Source: Pseudomonadota bacterium (GTDB lineage: Bacteria > Pseudomonadota > Gammaproteobacteria > Steroidobacterales > Steroidobacteraceae). From it: a stretch of DNA of 39,506 bases. A program made the position numbers and the translations under genes. The stretch lies in assembly GCA_021849615.1 (NCBI GenBank), contig JAJZSQ010000016.1, positions 1 through 39,506 of the forward strand, read 5' to 3'. Under the pieces are notes generated by a model that worked only from the letters and a program-made list of their open reading frames with translations, did not search any database and was not told the origin of the DNA. Shown here piece after piece: positions 1 through 8,474 of the stretch; the stretch's first letter is position 1; the number at the start of each line of letters is the position of its first letter.

Positions 1-1
1 C

Positions 2-337
2 GGGCAGTGCACGCGCCTGCGCCTCTGGTGGCTCGATCGGGAACTGTTGATCGATGAGCAGCGGCCCATTCTCACCATCGGGCGGGCCGACGAGAACGAT
101 CTGGTCATCAAAGGCAGTCTGGTGTCGCGATTGCACGCACGCATCGAATTCTCGCGCCACAAGTTCACGCTCATTGATCACAGCACGAACGGCACGTTCG
201 TGCGCGACGCGGGTGGGGAGGAGTCCTTCGTGCGCCGCGACTCGCTGCAGCTCAAGGGCGGCGGGATGATCAGTCTCGGGCGCATTCCCGAACCGGAATC
301 GGCCCAGACCATCCGCTTCGTCTGCGAGCAGGACTAG
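2..337 (+). CDS. FHA-domain protein, C-terminal part (cut by window start)
   Basis: The frame is open to the left edge, so only the last 111 codons are seen. This part is a forkhead-associated domain, a phosphothreonine-binding module. The visible motifs are GRADENDLVI (strand with the conserved Gly-Arg), VSRLHARIE (Ser-Arg and His of the binding loop) and STNGTFV. It ends at TAG 335-337. The residues before the domain (RLRLWWLDREL) suggest it is the tail of a larger protein. FHA domains at the C-terminus of adenylate/guanylate cyclases or other regulators are common, but nothing here tells which. A TTG at 47 could be a start but has no ribosome binding site, so truncation by the window is the better reading. 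The gene runs toward pckG and ends in a shared hairpin. Confidence 0.85.
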   Translation, partial: GQCTRLRLWWLDRELLIDEQRPILTIGRADENDLVIKGSLVSRLHARIEFSRHKFTLIDHSTNGTFVRDAGGEESFVRRDSLQLKGGGMISLGRIPEPESAQTIRFVCEQD

Positions 338-363
338 GGCGCCGCCGCGCAGCGGCGGCGCCC
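337..363. terminator. GC-rich hairpin between FHA gene and pckG
   Basis: A perfect 12-bp inverted repeat (337-348 with 352-363) closes a 3-base loop, right between two convergent stop codons. There is no T-tract, so it is not a classic intrinsic terminator on either strand. It could stop RNA polymerase poorly, or protect 3' ends of both transcripts. Confidence 0.6.
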
Positions 364-368
364 GCCGA

Positions 369-2144
369 TCAGGCGCCGAGCGCCTGTGCGGTCTTGTCCA
401 GTTCCGTCATCATCTGCGCCGGCAGCCGCGCCCCGAAGCGCTCCAGGTAGGCGCGGGTCTCGGCAACCTCCTTGCGCCACAGCTGCGTGTCGACCGAGAG
501 CAGCGCACGCAGCGTCTCCGGTTCGAGCGTCATGCCCTGGGTATTGATGTCCTCGGGCCTGGGCAGCCGGCCGATCGGCGCCTCGACGGCGTTCGCCCGC
601 TCGGCGCACCGCTCGAGCATCCAGGCGATGACCCGCAGATTGTCCCCGAAGCCCGGCCAGAGGAACTCGTTCTGCGCGCCGCGGCGGAACCAGTTGACGT
701 GGAAAATGCGTGGTGCGCGGCTGAGCTTGGCGCCGACCCGCAGCCAGTGCTGCCAGTAATCGCCGAAGTTGTAGCCGCAGAACGGCTGCATGGCCATCGG
801 GTCGCGCCGTACCACGCCCACCTGGCCGACCGCCGCTGCGGTCGTCTCCGAGGCGACCGAGGCACCGACGAGCACACCGTGGGCCCAGTCGCGCGCTTCG
901 TAGACCAGCGGGGCGACTTCGCGCCGCCGGCCGCCGAAGATGATGGCCGAAATCGGCACGCCGCGCGGATCATCGATGTGCGGGGAGCAGACCGGATTGC
1001 GCTTGGCCGACACCGTGAAGCGCGAGTTCGGGTGCGCCGCCGGACCGCGCGCGCGCTCGTAGGGACGGCCCTGCCAGTCGATGGCAGGGGTGTTCTCGCC
1101 GAGTCCCTCCCACCACGGGCGGTTGTCGGCGGTCAGCGCGACGTTCGTGAACAGCGTGTCGCGGCGGATCATCTCGTAGGCGTTGCGGTTGGTTTGCGGG
1201 TTCGTGCCCGGAACCACACCGAAGTAGCCCGCCTCCGGGTTGATCGCCCAAAGCCGCCCGTCGGGGCCCGGGTGCAGCCAGGCGATGTCGTCCCCGACGG
1301 TGAACACCTCCCAGCCCGGCATGGTCTCGGGCGGGATCAGCATCGCGAGGTTGGTCTTGCCGCAGGCCGAGGGGAAGGCCGCCGCGACGTAGTGCGTTTC
1401 CCCGCGCGGGCTGCGCAGGCCGACGATGAGCATGTGCTCGGCCAGCCAGCCTTCCTCGCGCGCCTGCCAGCTCGCGATGCGCAGGGCATGGCATTTCTTG
1501 CCGAGCAGCGCGTTGCCGCCGTAGCCGGAGCCGAAGCTCTCGATCGAGAGTTCCTCGGGGAAATGCATGATAAAGCGGCGGTTCGGGTCGAGCTCGCCGG
1601 TCGAGTGCAGTCCGCGCACGAACGTCCCCTCGCGTGCGATGCGCTCGAGTGCGCAGCGCCCGGCGCGCGTCATGATCAGCATGTTGATCGCGACGTAGGG
1701 GCTGTCAGTGATCTCCACGCCGCAGCGCGACAGCGGGGAGTCGACCGGGCCCATGCAGTACGGGATGACGTAGAGCGTGCGCCCGCGCATGCAGCCGCGG
1801 AACAGCTCACGCATCTTCTCGTGCGCTGCCTGCGGGTCCATCCAGTTGTTGTTCGGGCCGGCATCGTCCTCGGCGCGGGTGCAGATGTAGGTCAGGTGCT
1901 CGACTCGCGCGACATCGCCCGGGTCGGAGCGGTACAGGTAGCAGTCCGGGAACGCCTCGGCATCGAGGCGCTGCAGCTGACCCTCGCGGACCAGCTGCGC
2001 GGTCAGGGCCTCGCGCTCGCTGCGGGTGCCCTCGCACCAATGCACCTCGCTCGGCTGGGTCAACTCACGGACCGAGTCGACCCATTCGCTGACGGCGCGG
2101 CTGAGCTGCGACATCGGCAGGGGCAGGGGAGAAGCGGTGGCCAT
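369..2144 (-). CDS. pckG: Phosphoenolpyruvate carboxykinase (GTP)
   Basis: This cytosolic enzyme converts oxaloacetate and GTP to phosphoenolpyruvate, GDP and CO2 at the entry to gluconeogenesis. The 591-residue product has the usual length of the GTP class. The P-loop FPSACGKTNL lies at residues 257-266 and includes the reactive cysteine, followed by GDDIAWL (about 284-290, Mn/Mg-binding Asp). Further on are NPEAGYFGVVPGTN, the nucleotide-site stretch ISAIIFGGRRR, CGYNFGDYW and FLWPGFGDN. These are GTP-class motifs, not those of the ATP-class PckA usual in enteric bacteria. I chose ATG 2144 because GAGG stands 7 bases upstream; the frame extends ten codons further with no better signal. It is transcribed alone, divergent from yoaA and convergent with the FHA gene. 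Confidence 0.95.
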   Translation of the reverse strand: MATASPLPLPMSQLSRAVSEWVDSVRELTQPSEVHWCEGTRSEREALTAQLVREGQLQRLDAEAFPDCYLYRSDPGDVARVEHLTYICTRAEDDAGPNNNWMDPQAAHEKMRELFRGCMRGRTLYVIPYCMGPVDSPLSRCGVEITDSPYVAINMLIMTRAGRCALERIAREGTFVRGLHSTGELDPNRRFIMHFPEELSIESFGSGYGGNALLGKKCHALRIASWQAREEGWLAEHMLIVGLRSPRGETHYVAAAFPSACGKTNLAMLIPPETMPGWEVFTVGDDIAWLHPGPDGRLWAINPEAGYFGVVPGTNPQTNRNAYEMIRRDTLFTNVALTADNRPWWEGLGENTPAIDWQGRPYERARGPAAHPNSRFTVSAKRNPVCSPHIDDPRGVPISAIIFGGRRREVAPLVYEARDWAHGVLVGASVASETTAAAVGQVGVVRRDPMAMQPFCGYNFGDYWQHWLRVGAKLSRAPRIFHVNWFRRGAQNEFLWPGFGDNLRVIAWMLERCAERANAVEAPIGRLPRPEDINTQGMTLEPETLRALLSVDTQLWRKEVAETRAYLERFGARLPAQMMTELDKTAQALGA

Positions 2145-2399
2145 ATCAGTACCTCGTCTGAGGCGCCGGTGCACCGCGGCGGCGCTCGGCGCCGGAAGCA
2201 GGGGAGCGGGTGCACCCGCCGGCGATTGGAATCAGTATAGTCGCGCCCTGTTCCGGCCCTGCTAAAAGTACGATGAAAGGGGCCGATTTGTTCCATAATC
2301 GCACAACACGGTTTTTCGGGACGGTCAGGCGGGACCGTGTTCCGCGCCGGCCGCGCAGGGGTCGGCGTGCCCAGCCCCTGCGCACCGTACAATGTCGCG

Positions 2400-4364
2400 A
2401 TGCTGGATCTGCAGGACATATTCGGCGCCGGCGGACCGCTCGAGGCGGCGCTGGCGGACTTCACCGTGCGCGAGCCGCAGCGGCGCATGGCCGAGCGGAT
2501 CAGCGCAGCCATCGCCTGGCGCGAGACCCTCGTGGTCGAGGCCGGGACCGGCACCGGCAAGACCTTCGCCTATCTGGTTCCGGCACTGCTCGCCGGGGCG
2601 CGGGTGCTGATCTCCACCGGCACACGCACGCTGCAGGATCAGCTCTACGCCAAAGATCTGCCGCTCGTGGCCCGGGCGCTCGGCCGACCGGCCACCGTGG
2701 CGGTGTTGAAGGGGCGGGCCAATTACCTGTGCCGCTACCGCCTGACGCAGGGTGCGGCAGCCCTGGCGCTGCCGCTGTCGGCGGAAATGCCCGGCGCGGA
2801 TACCCCGCTTGAGCGGATCCGGCGCTGGGCGCTCACCACCCGCACGGGCGATCTGGCCGAAGTGCCGGGACTCTCGGATGCCGATCCGGTCTGGGGCGAG
2901 GTCACCTCGACGCGCGACAACTGCCTCGGGCAGCGCTGCTCGGAATTCGCCTCCTGCCACGTGGCGCTGGCGCGGCGTGCGGCCATCGAGGCCGACGTGG
3001 TGATCGTCAATCACCATCTGCTGCTCGCCGATCTGGCCCTGAAGGAAGATGGCTTCGCCGATCTGCTCGGTGCGGCCGATGCGGTCATCCTCGATGAGGC
3101 GCACCAGATCCCGGATCTGGCCACGCAGTTCTTCGGCGCCGAAGTCGGCAGCCGGCGCCTCGAGACGCTGCTGGCGGATCTGGAAGGCCGCCTGCACCGG
3201 CGGGGCGCGCCGGCGGCGGCTGCAGCCGAGCCGTTGCTCACCGCGGCACGTGCCGTGCGCCTGTGCCTGGCGCGCATGGCGCGCGCCCTCGAGGGACGCG
3301 GCACGCGACTCGAGTGGACCGAGGCCGAGCCGCTGCTCGCCGCGGACCTCGGGACGCTGCGCGTCGAGCTGAAGGGGCTCACCGAGCGGCTGCGCGGCTG
3401 TGAGTCGGATGCCGCGCTCGCGGCGCTCGCCGAGCGCTGCGCTGAGCTCAGTGCGAACCTCGAGCGTATCGGGGCGAGTGAGACTCAGGAGGGGGCCCGT
3501 TCGGTGCAGACGCAGCGGCGCGGGTTCACGCTGAGCCTGATGCCCTTTGACATCGCGCCGCGCTTCCAGGCGCTCATCAACGCCCGTGCGTGCGCCTGGA
3601 TCTTCACCTCCGCGACGCTCTCGCTCGGGGAGGATTTCAGTCACTTCACGAGCCGCCTCGGGCTCGCCGAGGCGGACACGCTGCGCATCGACAGCCCCTT
3701 CGACTTCGCCCGCCAGAGTGTGTTGTATCTGCCGAGCGCGCTGCCGGAGCCGAACAGTCCGGAGCACCTGGCGGCGGTGATGCGCGTGGCGCGCGAGCTG
3801 ATCGGGGCCTCCCGGGGCGGGGCGTTCGTGTTGTTCACCAGCCACCGCGCACTCGAGCGGGCCGCGGCGCTGTGGCGCAGCGCCGGTGGCGCACTCGCGC
3901 GCCACCGGCTGCTGGTGCAGGGCGAGGCGCCGCGCGAGCGGCTGCTGCAGAGCTTTCGCGCCGACGGCAACGCGGTGCTGTTCGGGACGGCGAGTTTCTG
4001 GGAAGGCGTCGACGTCAAAGGCGATGCGCTGCGGGTGGTGGTCATCGAGAAACTGCCGTTTGCTTCCCCGGAGGATCCACTGGTGCGCGCGCGCATCGAG
4101 CATCTGCAGATGAGCGGTGGCAATGCGTTTCGCGACTATCAGCTGCCCGAAGCGGCGCTCGCCCTGAAGCAGGGCGTGGGGCGGCTGATCCGCAGCGAAC
4201 AGGACTTTGGCGTCGTGGCGATCTGCGATCCCAGGCTCACCTCGCGCAGTTATGGGCGGGTGCTGCTCGCAGCGCTGCCGCCGATGCGCCGCACGCGCCT
4301 CGCGGCCGAGGCTCTCGAGTTCCTGCGCGAGCGCGCCCCGCAGCCTGTGGAGGTCGGCGCATGA
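2400..4364 (+). CDS. yoaA: ATP-dependent DNA helicase YoaA (DinG/XPD family)
   Basis: This is a superfamily 2, iron-sulfur 5'-3' DNA helicase of 654 residues. Walker A is AGTGTGKT at residues 48-55, and the DEAH box is in VILDEAHQIPD. Four cysteines that can hold a 4Fe-4S cluster lie between them: one in NYLCRYRL and three in NCLGQRCSEFASC. The helicase C-terminal half includes TSATLS, FVLFTSH, GTASFWEGVDV and GVGRLIRSEQD. The next gene is tsaB, the same order as yoaA-tsaB in E. coli, which favours YoaA over its paralogue DinG. In E. coli YoaA works with the HolC subunit in replication-fork repair; that role is taken from the family. ATG 2400 begins the homologous region; the Shine-Dalgarno signal is weak, and a GTG at 2337 in the same frame is possible but less likely. 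Confidence 0.92.
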   Translation: MLDLQDIFGAGGPLEAALADFTVREPQRRMAERISAAIAWRETLVVEAGTGTGKTFAYLVPALLAGARVLISTGTRTLQDQLYAKDLPLVARALGRPATVAVLKGRANYLCRYRLTQGAAALALPLSAEMPGADTPLERIRRWALTTRTGDLAEVPGLSDADPVWGEVTSTRDNCLGQRCSEFASCHVALARRAAIEADVVIVNHHLLLADLALKEDGFADLLGAADAVILDEAHQIPDLATQFFGAEVGSRRLETLLADLEGRLHRRGAPAAAAAEPLLTAARAVRLCLARMARALEGRGTRLEWTEAEPLLAADLGTLRVELKGLTERLRGCESDAALAALAERCAELSANLERIGASETQEGARSVQTQRRGFTLSLMPFDIAPRFQALINARACAWIFTSATLSLGEDFSHFTSRLGLAEADTLRIDSPFDFARQSVLYLPSALPEPNSPEHLAAVMRVARELIGASRGGAFVLFTSHRALERAAALWRSAGGALARHRLLVQGEAPRERLLQSFRADGNAVLFGTASFWEGVDVKGDALRVVVIEKLPFASPEDPLVRARIEHLQMSGGNAFRDYQLPEAALALKQGVGRLIRSEQDFGVVAICDPRLTSRSYGRVLLAALPPMRRTRLAAEALEFLRERAPQPVEVGA

Positions 4365-5041
4365 AGCTGCTCGCCCTCGACACGGCGACCGAGAACTGTT
4401 CGGCCGCGCTTTTGATCGGTGCGCAACTGATCGAGCGTGAGTTCGAGAGCGCGCGCGGGCACGCCGAGCACCTGCTGCCGATGATCGAGGCGCTGCTGAG
4501 CGACGCCGGCGTGCGCCTCGGTGCGCTCGATGCGATCGTGTTCGGGCGAGGCCCGGGATCGTTCACCGGCGTGCGGCTCGCGGCCAGCATCACCCAGGGG
4601 CTCGCCTTCGCCGCCGCCCGCCCGGTCGTGGCGATCTCGGATCTGGCCGCCGTGGCGCAGCAGGCGTTGACGCTCGCCCCGGACTGTGCGCACGTGCTGG
4701 TGTGCAATGATGCCCGCATGGGCGAGGTGTACTGGGCCCCGTATGCGCGCCGGGCGGGACTCGCCGTGCCGATCGGACCGGAGCGGGTCAGCCCGCCGGC
4801 CGAGGTCCTGGCCCCGCCGGGCATGACCCTGGCCGGTGCCGGCCGGGGGTTTGCCGCCTATCCGCAGCTCGCGGCGCAGGCCGGCGTCGGGGTGCCGGCG
4901 GGCTGGGAGCGACTGCTGCCGCGGGCGGCGGACCTGCTGCGCCTGGCCGTGCCGGAGGTTGAAGCCGGGCGGGTGCTCGCGGCGCGCCAGGCGGTGCCGA
5001 TTTATGTGCGCGACTCTGTCGCAAAACCGTCATTGACGTGA
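4361..5041 (+). CDS. tsaB: tRNA t6A37 biosynthesis protein TsaB
   Basis: TsaB is the scaffold partner of TsaD in the complex that places threonylcarbamoyl on A37 of ANN-decoding tRNAs. The 226-residue product starts with MKLLALDTATENCSAAL, the first strand of the ASKHA fold. It continues with HAEHLLPMIEALL and the signature GRGPGSFTGVRLAASITQGL (about residues 63-82), and ends with the typical YVRDSVAK. The ATG overlaps the yoaA stop in an ATGA junction. GGAGG stands 8 bases upstream, so the two genes are co-transcribed and probably translationally coupled. The phoB Pho box begins only 13 bases after its stop codon. Confidence 0.96.
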   Translation: MKLLALDTATENCSAALLIGAQLIEREFESARGHAEHLLPMIEALLSDAGVRLGALDAIVFGRGPGSFTGVRLAASITQGLAFAAARPVVAISDLAAVAQQALTLAPDCAHVLVCNDARMGEVYWAPYARRAGLAVPIGPERVSPPAEVLAPPGMTLAGAGRGFAAYPQLAAQAGVGVPAGWERLLPRAADLLRLAVPEVEAGRVLAARQAVPIYVRDSVAKPSLT

Positions 5042-5054
5042 CATATATGCTGCA

Positions 5055-5088
5055 CTGTCATGATTCTGCAACACATTTACATTCAAAT
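5055..5088 (+). promoter_or_regulatory. Pho box and -10 of the phoB promoter
   Basis: Two 7-base units in 11-base register, CTGTCAT-GATT-CTGCAAC (5055-5072), match the PhoB operator consensus, in which CTGTCAT is repeated with 4-base AT-rich spacers. Exactly 10 bases later comes TCAAAT (5083-5088), a plausible -10. This replaces a -35 box, as in PhoB-activated promoters. Together they predict that PhoB activates its own operon, with transcription starting near 5095 and a leader of about 18 bases. Confidence 0.75.
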
Positions 5089-5112
5089 GATCGCGCTCTC
5101 CAGGCGCGTACC

Positions 5113-5808
5113 ATGTCGGGAAAACTGATACTCATCGTAGAAGACGAACCGGCAATCCGGCAGATGATTGCCTTCGGATTGCGGCGTGCGGGTTTCGACA
5201 TCCGCGAGGCGGTCGATTACCGCGAGGCGCGCGAGGCGCTCGCCGACCAGCGGCCGGACCTGGTGCTGGTCGATTGGATGCTGCCGGACATGAGCGGCCT
5301 CGAGCTGACCCGTACCCTGAAGCGGGACCGCGAGACCCGTGAGGTGCCGGTCATCATGCTGACCGCGCGGGCCGAGGAGGGCGACAAGGTGACCGGACTG
5401 GAGAGCGGCGCGGACGATTACGTCACCAAGCCGTTCTCCCCGCGGGAGCTGATCGCGCGCATCAACGCGGTGCTGCGGCGCACCGGGGCGAGCGGACTCG
5501 ATCACGTGGTCGAGTTCGAGGCGCTGAAGCTCGATCAGCAGGGCCAGCGCATCACCGTCGACGGGCAGACCGTGCCGCTCGGACCGACCGAGTACCGGAT
5601 GCTCGAGTTCTTCATGACCCACCCGGAGCGGGTCTTCAGCCGCGACCAGCTGCTCGACCGGCTCTGGGGCGGCAATGTCTACGTCGAGGAACGCACCATC
5701 GACGTGCACGTCCGGCGGCTGCGCAAGTCGCTCGAGAAGTTCGGGCTGGACCGCTTCGTGCAGACGGTGCGCGGCTCCGGCTACCGCTTTTCCGCCAAGG
5801 CGGAGTGA
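5113..5808 (+). CDS. phoB: Phosphate regulon response regulator PhoB
   Basis: PhoB is an OmpR/PhoB-type response regulator of 231 residues that activates phosphate-starvation genes after phosphorylation by PhoR. The receiver domain (residues 1-125) shows the acidic pair E10-D11, phospho-acceptor Asp54 in VDWMLPDMSG, TAR at 84-86 and Lys107 in YVTKPFSP. The winged-helix DNA-binding domain covers about 130-231, with LGPTEYRMLEFF, RVFSRDQLLD, RTIDVHVRRLRKSL and VRGSGYRFS. ATG 5113 starts the conserved protein; the frame is open 25 codons further upstream, but that part overlaps the Pho box and does not look coding. The ribosome binding site is weak. The gene is followed with a one-base overlap by phoR. 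Confidence 0.96.
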   Translation: MSGKLILIVEDEPAIRQMIAFGLRRAGFDIREAVDYREAREALADQRPDLVLVDWMLPDMSGLELTRTLKRDRETREVPVIMLTARAEEGDKVTGLESGADDYVTKPFSPRELIARINAVLRRTGASGLDHVVEFEALKLDQQGQRITVDGQTVPLGPTEYRMLEFFMTHPERVFSRDQLLDRLWGGNVYVEERTIDVHVRRLRKSLEKFGLDRFVQTVRGSGYRFSAKAE

Positions 5809-7124
5809 TGCGCCCCGGACTGCAGGCGCTCGGCTACGCCGCGAGCCGCGTGGCGCTCTCGGCGCTCGCCGGCGTGCTCGCCGGGGCGATTCTCGGACGT
5901 CCCTGGCTCGGCATGGCGCTCGCGCTCGCCGGTTACCTGCTCTGGCACCTCGTCATGCTCTATCGGGTCGAGTGGTGGCTGCAGCACCGCAGCGTCGCCG
6001 ACCCGCCCGAGACCCGTGGGGTCTGGGGCACCGTCATCTCCCTGATCGCCCGGTTGCACCGGCGCAAGCGCTTCCACAAGCTGCGCTTCGTGCAGCTGAT
6101 GCGCCAGCTGCAGCAGTCCACCGCGGCGTTGCCGAACGGCGTGGTGATTCTGAACGAGCAGCGCGAGATCGTCTGGTTCAACCGCATGGCCGGACGGCTG
6201 CTCGGGCTGCGTGCAGCCAGCGACCTCGGCGTGCGCATCGAGAATCTGCTGCGCGAGCCGGCCTTCGGGCACTACCTGCACAAGGGCGATTACGCCAACC
6301 CCGTGGTGGTGCGCCGCTCCTCGCCCCAGGACAGCTACCTCTCGGTGCAGCTGGTCGCCTACGGGGACGGTCAGCAGCTGCTGCTCGTCGCCGACGTGTC
6401 GCGCCAGATGCGCCTCGAGGCGGTGCGGCGGGATTTCGTGGCCAACGCCTCGCATGAGCTTCGCTCGCCGCTCACGGTGATCTGCGGGTACCTCGAGACG
6501 CTCGGCCAGGATCCGGCGCTCGATGCGGACTTCGCCGCGCCGATCGCCGAGATGCGCCGCCAGGCGGCGCGCATGAACGCGATCGTGCGCGACCTGCTCG
6601 AGCTGTCGCGCCTGGAGGAGACCGATGAGCGCGCCGGCGGCGAGCCGCTCGACGTGCCGGCGCTGATGGCACTGCTGCGCCGCGATGTGCTCGCCCGGCC
6701 GGTGCACCCGCACGAGGTGCGCGTGCGGATCGATTCGCATGCCGCACTCATCGGCAAGGAATCGGAGATCCACTCCGCGTTCGCCAATCTGGTCGACAAC
6801 GCCGCGAAGTACACCCCGCCCGATGGCTCGCTCGAGATGCGCTGGTGGAGTGACGGCGAGGGCGGGCATTTCTCCGTCATCGACACGGGCATCGGCATCC
6901 CGGCCGAGCATCTGCCGCGGCTCACCGAGCGGTTCTATCGGGTCGATCCGGGCCGATCACGCTCCACCGGCGGCTCCGGTCTCGGACTCGCCATCGTCAA
7001 ACACGTCCTGCAGCGCCACGGGGCGGAACTCGAGATCCAGAGCGTGCCGGGCAAGGGCAGTACCTTCACCTGCCACTTTCCGCCCGAGCGCATTGCCGCT
7101 GAGGCCCTGAGCAGCACCCCCTAG
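5808..7124 (+). CDS. phoR: Phosphate regulon sensor histidine kinase PhoR
   Basis: PhoR is a membrane-bound histidine kinase of 438 residues that phosphorylates PhoB when phosphate is scarce. Two short hydrophobic stretches near residues 14-52 anchor it, and there is no large periplasmic domain, as in PhoR of other proteobacteria. A basic segment (about 83-95) leads into a PAS-like domain (about 100-200, LPNGVVILNEQREIVWFN). Next is the dimerisation/phospho-acceptor helix with His216 in ASHELRSPL, then the ATPase with N-box NLVDNAAKYTPP, DTGIGIP and GGSGLGLAIV. ATG 5808 overlaps the phoB stop (TGATG). A GTG at 5805 in the same frame is an equal-frame alternative. Confidence 0.95.
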   Translation: MRPGLQALGYAASRVALSALAGVLAGAILGRPWLGMALALAGYLLWHLVMLYRVEWWLQHRSVADPPETRGVWGTVISLIARLHRRKRFHKLRFVQLMRQLQQSTAALPNGVVILNEQREIVWFNRMAGRLLGLRAASDLGVRIENLLREPAFGHYLHKGDYANPVVVRRSSPQDSYLSVQLVAYGDGQQLLLVADVSRQMRLEAVRRDFVANASHELRSPLTVICGYLETLGQDPALDADFAAPIAEMRRQAARMNAIVRDLLELSRLEETDERAGGEPLDVPALMALLRRDVLARPVHPHEVRVRIDSHAALIGKESEIHSAFANLVDNAAKYTPPDGSLEMRWWSDGEGGHFSVIDTGIGIPAEHLPRLTERFYRVDPGRSRSTGGSGLGLAIVKHVLQRHGAELEIQSVPGKGSTFTCHFPPERIAAEALSSTP

Positions 7125-7176
7125 CCGACGGCGCTTGGGCTATCATCGCGGCCAGGCCCCCGAAGGTGCGTGCCCG

Positions 7177-7929
7177 ATGGAAACCGCCGACCTGACCCAC
7201 CACATCTCCCGTCGCTTCAACGAAGACCTCGAGCGCGTGCGCAGCAAAGTGCTCGCGATGGGCGGCTTCGTAGAGCAGCAGATCCACAAAGCGATCACCG
7301 CGTTGCTCGAGGGCGACAGCTCGCTCGGCGAGGCGGTGGCGCTCGCCGACCACCAGGTGAACAACATGGAGGTCTCGATCGACGAGGAGTGCAGCCGCAT
7401 CCTCGCCACCCGCGCCCCGGCCGCCGGCGATCTGCGCGTGATCGTGGCGATCATCAAGACCATCACCGACCTCGAGCGCATGGGCGATGAGGGCGAGAAG
7501 GTCGGCTACATCGCCTCGCGGCTCGCGACGATGGAGCGGCCGGTCGACAAGTACCGCGAGATCAAGCATCTGGGGCGGATCGTCACCGAGATGGTGCATG
7601 CGGCGCTCGATGCGTTCGCGCGCATGGACGCAGACGCGGCGCTGCAGGTGGCCCGCCAGGACCGGTTGGTCGACGAGGAGTACGAGGCGATCCAGCGCCA
7701 GAGCATCACGTTCATGATGGAGGATCCGCGCACCATTAGCCGCGCCCTCGACGTGATGTGGGTCGTACGCTCGCTCGAACGCATCGGCGATCATGCCAAG
7801 AACATCTGTGAGTACGTGATCTACATGGTGTACGGCAAAGACGTGCGCCATACGTCGCTGGAGGATGTCGAGCAGGCACTCGGCCAGCGCGCGCCGATTG
7901 CTGCGCCGCGGGAAGAGGGCGCTCAGTGA
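7177..7929 (+). CDS. phoU: Phosphate signalling protein PhoU
   Basis: This is a 250-residue all-helical protein with two PhoU repeats. The acidic metal-binding motifs are seen in TITDLERMGDEGEKVG of the first repeat and VRSLERIGDHAKNICEYV of the second. PhoU links the Pst transporter to PhoR and damps the Pho response when phosphate is plentiful. In many gammaproteobacteria it lies behind pstB; here it follows phoR after 52 bases, while the pstB genes are 4 kb away. ATG 7177 is chosen because MxxxDLxxHISxxFNxDLE is the usual N-terminus; an upstream TTG at 7135 lacks support. Its stop overlaps the dsbB start. Confidence 0.95.
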   Translation: METADLTHHISRRFNEDLERVRSKVLAMGGFVEQQIHKAITALLEGDSSLGEAVALADHQVNNMEVSIDEECSRILATRAPAAGDLRVIVAIIKTITDLERMGDEGEKVGYIASRLATMERPVDKYREIKHLGRIVTEMVHAALDAFARMDADAALQVARQDRLVDEEYEAIQRQSITFMMEDPRTISRALDVMWVVRSLERIGDHAKNICEYVIYMVYGKDVRHTSLEDVEQALGQRAPIAAPREEGAQ

Positions 7930-8474
7930 GCGGCGGGCAGCCGCTGCGGGCGGCGCTGGCGCGCGGCGTGCTGCGCCGCCCGGTCAATCTGGCGGGCTTT
8001 CTGATCTGCGCGGCGCTGCTCGGCTTTGCGGTCTACGCACAGTTCGATCTGCACCTCGATCCGTGTCCGCTCTGCATCTTTCAGCGCATCGGTATCGCCA
8101 GCATCGGCGTGTTGTTCCTGCTCGCCACGCTGCATCATCCGCGCCGCTGGGGCGGGACGGTCTACGCGGCGCTGATCGGCATCGCGGCGCTGGCGACCGT
8201 GGCGGTTGCGGCCCGGCAGATCTACCTGCAGCACCTGCCGCCCGGCACGGTGCCCTCCTGCGGCGCACCGCTGTCGGTGATGCTGCAGTTCATGTCCGTG
8301 ACCGACGTGATCCGCAAAGTCCTCACCGGCAGCGGCGAGTGCGGCATCGTGAACTGGACGTTCCTCGGTCTGGCGATGTCCGAGTGGGTGCTGCTGTGGG
8401 CCCTTGCCCTCGGTGCGATCGGCGCGCTGGTGAACCTGCGCGCGCTCAGGCCAGCAGATTCACGAGCAGGTTGA
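7926..8474 (+). CDS. dsbB: Disulfide bond formation protein DsbB
   Basis: DsbB is an inner-membrane quinone reductase that reoxidises periplasmic DsbA. The product has 182 residues and four membrane segments (about 22-40, 54-70, 77-97 and 146-168). The first periplasmic loop carries the redox pair Cys47-Pro-Leu-Cys50 in [11 protein letters not shown]. The second carries Cys112 and Cys139 in SCGAP and GSGECG, all four essential cysteines. The GTG start overlaps the phoU stop by four bases (GTGA), so dsbB is the last gene of the pho operon and is likely translated by re-initiation. Its last 29 bases overlap the end of dapE on the other strand. Confidence 0.93.
   Translation: MSGGQPLRAALARGVLRRPVNLAGFLICAALLGFAVYAQFDLHLDPCPLCIFQRIGIASIGVLFLLATLHHPRRWGGTVYAALIGIAALATVAVAARQIYLQHLPPGTVPSCGAPLSVMLQFMSVTDVIRKVLTGSGECGIVNWTFLGLAMSEWVLLWALALGAIGALVNLRALRPADSRAG

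Noticed and set aside
2234-2239. TATACT on the minus strand as a -10 for pckG
   Set aside because: The hexamer is good, but no acceptable -35 lies 16-18 bases upstream, so I do not call a promoter.
699-2240. Long plus-strand open frame (over 500 codons) antisense to pckG
   Set aside because: Its translation is Arg/Ala/Gly/His-rich with no domain, and it mirrors the high third-position GC of pckG. It is a shadow frame.
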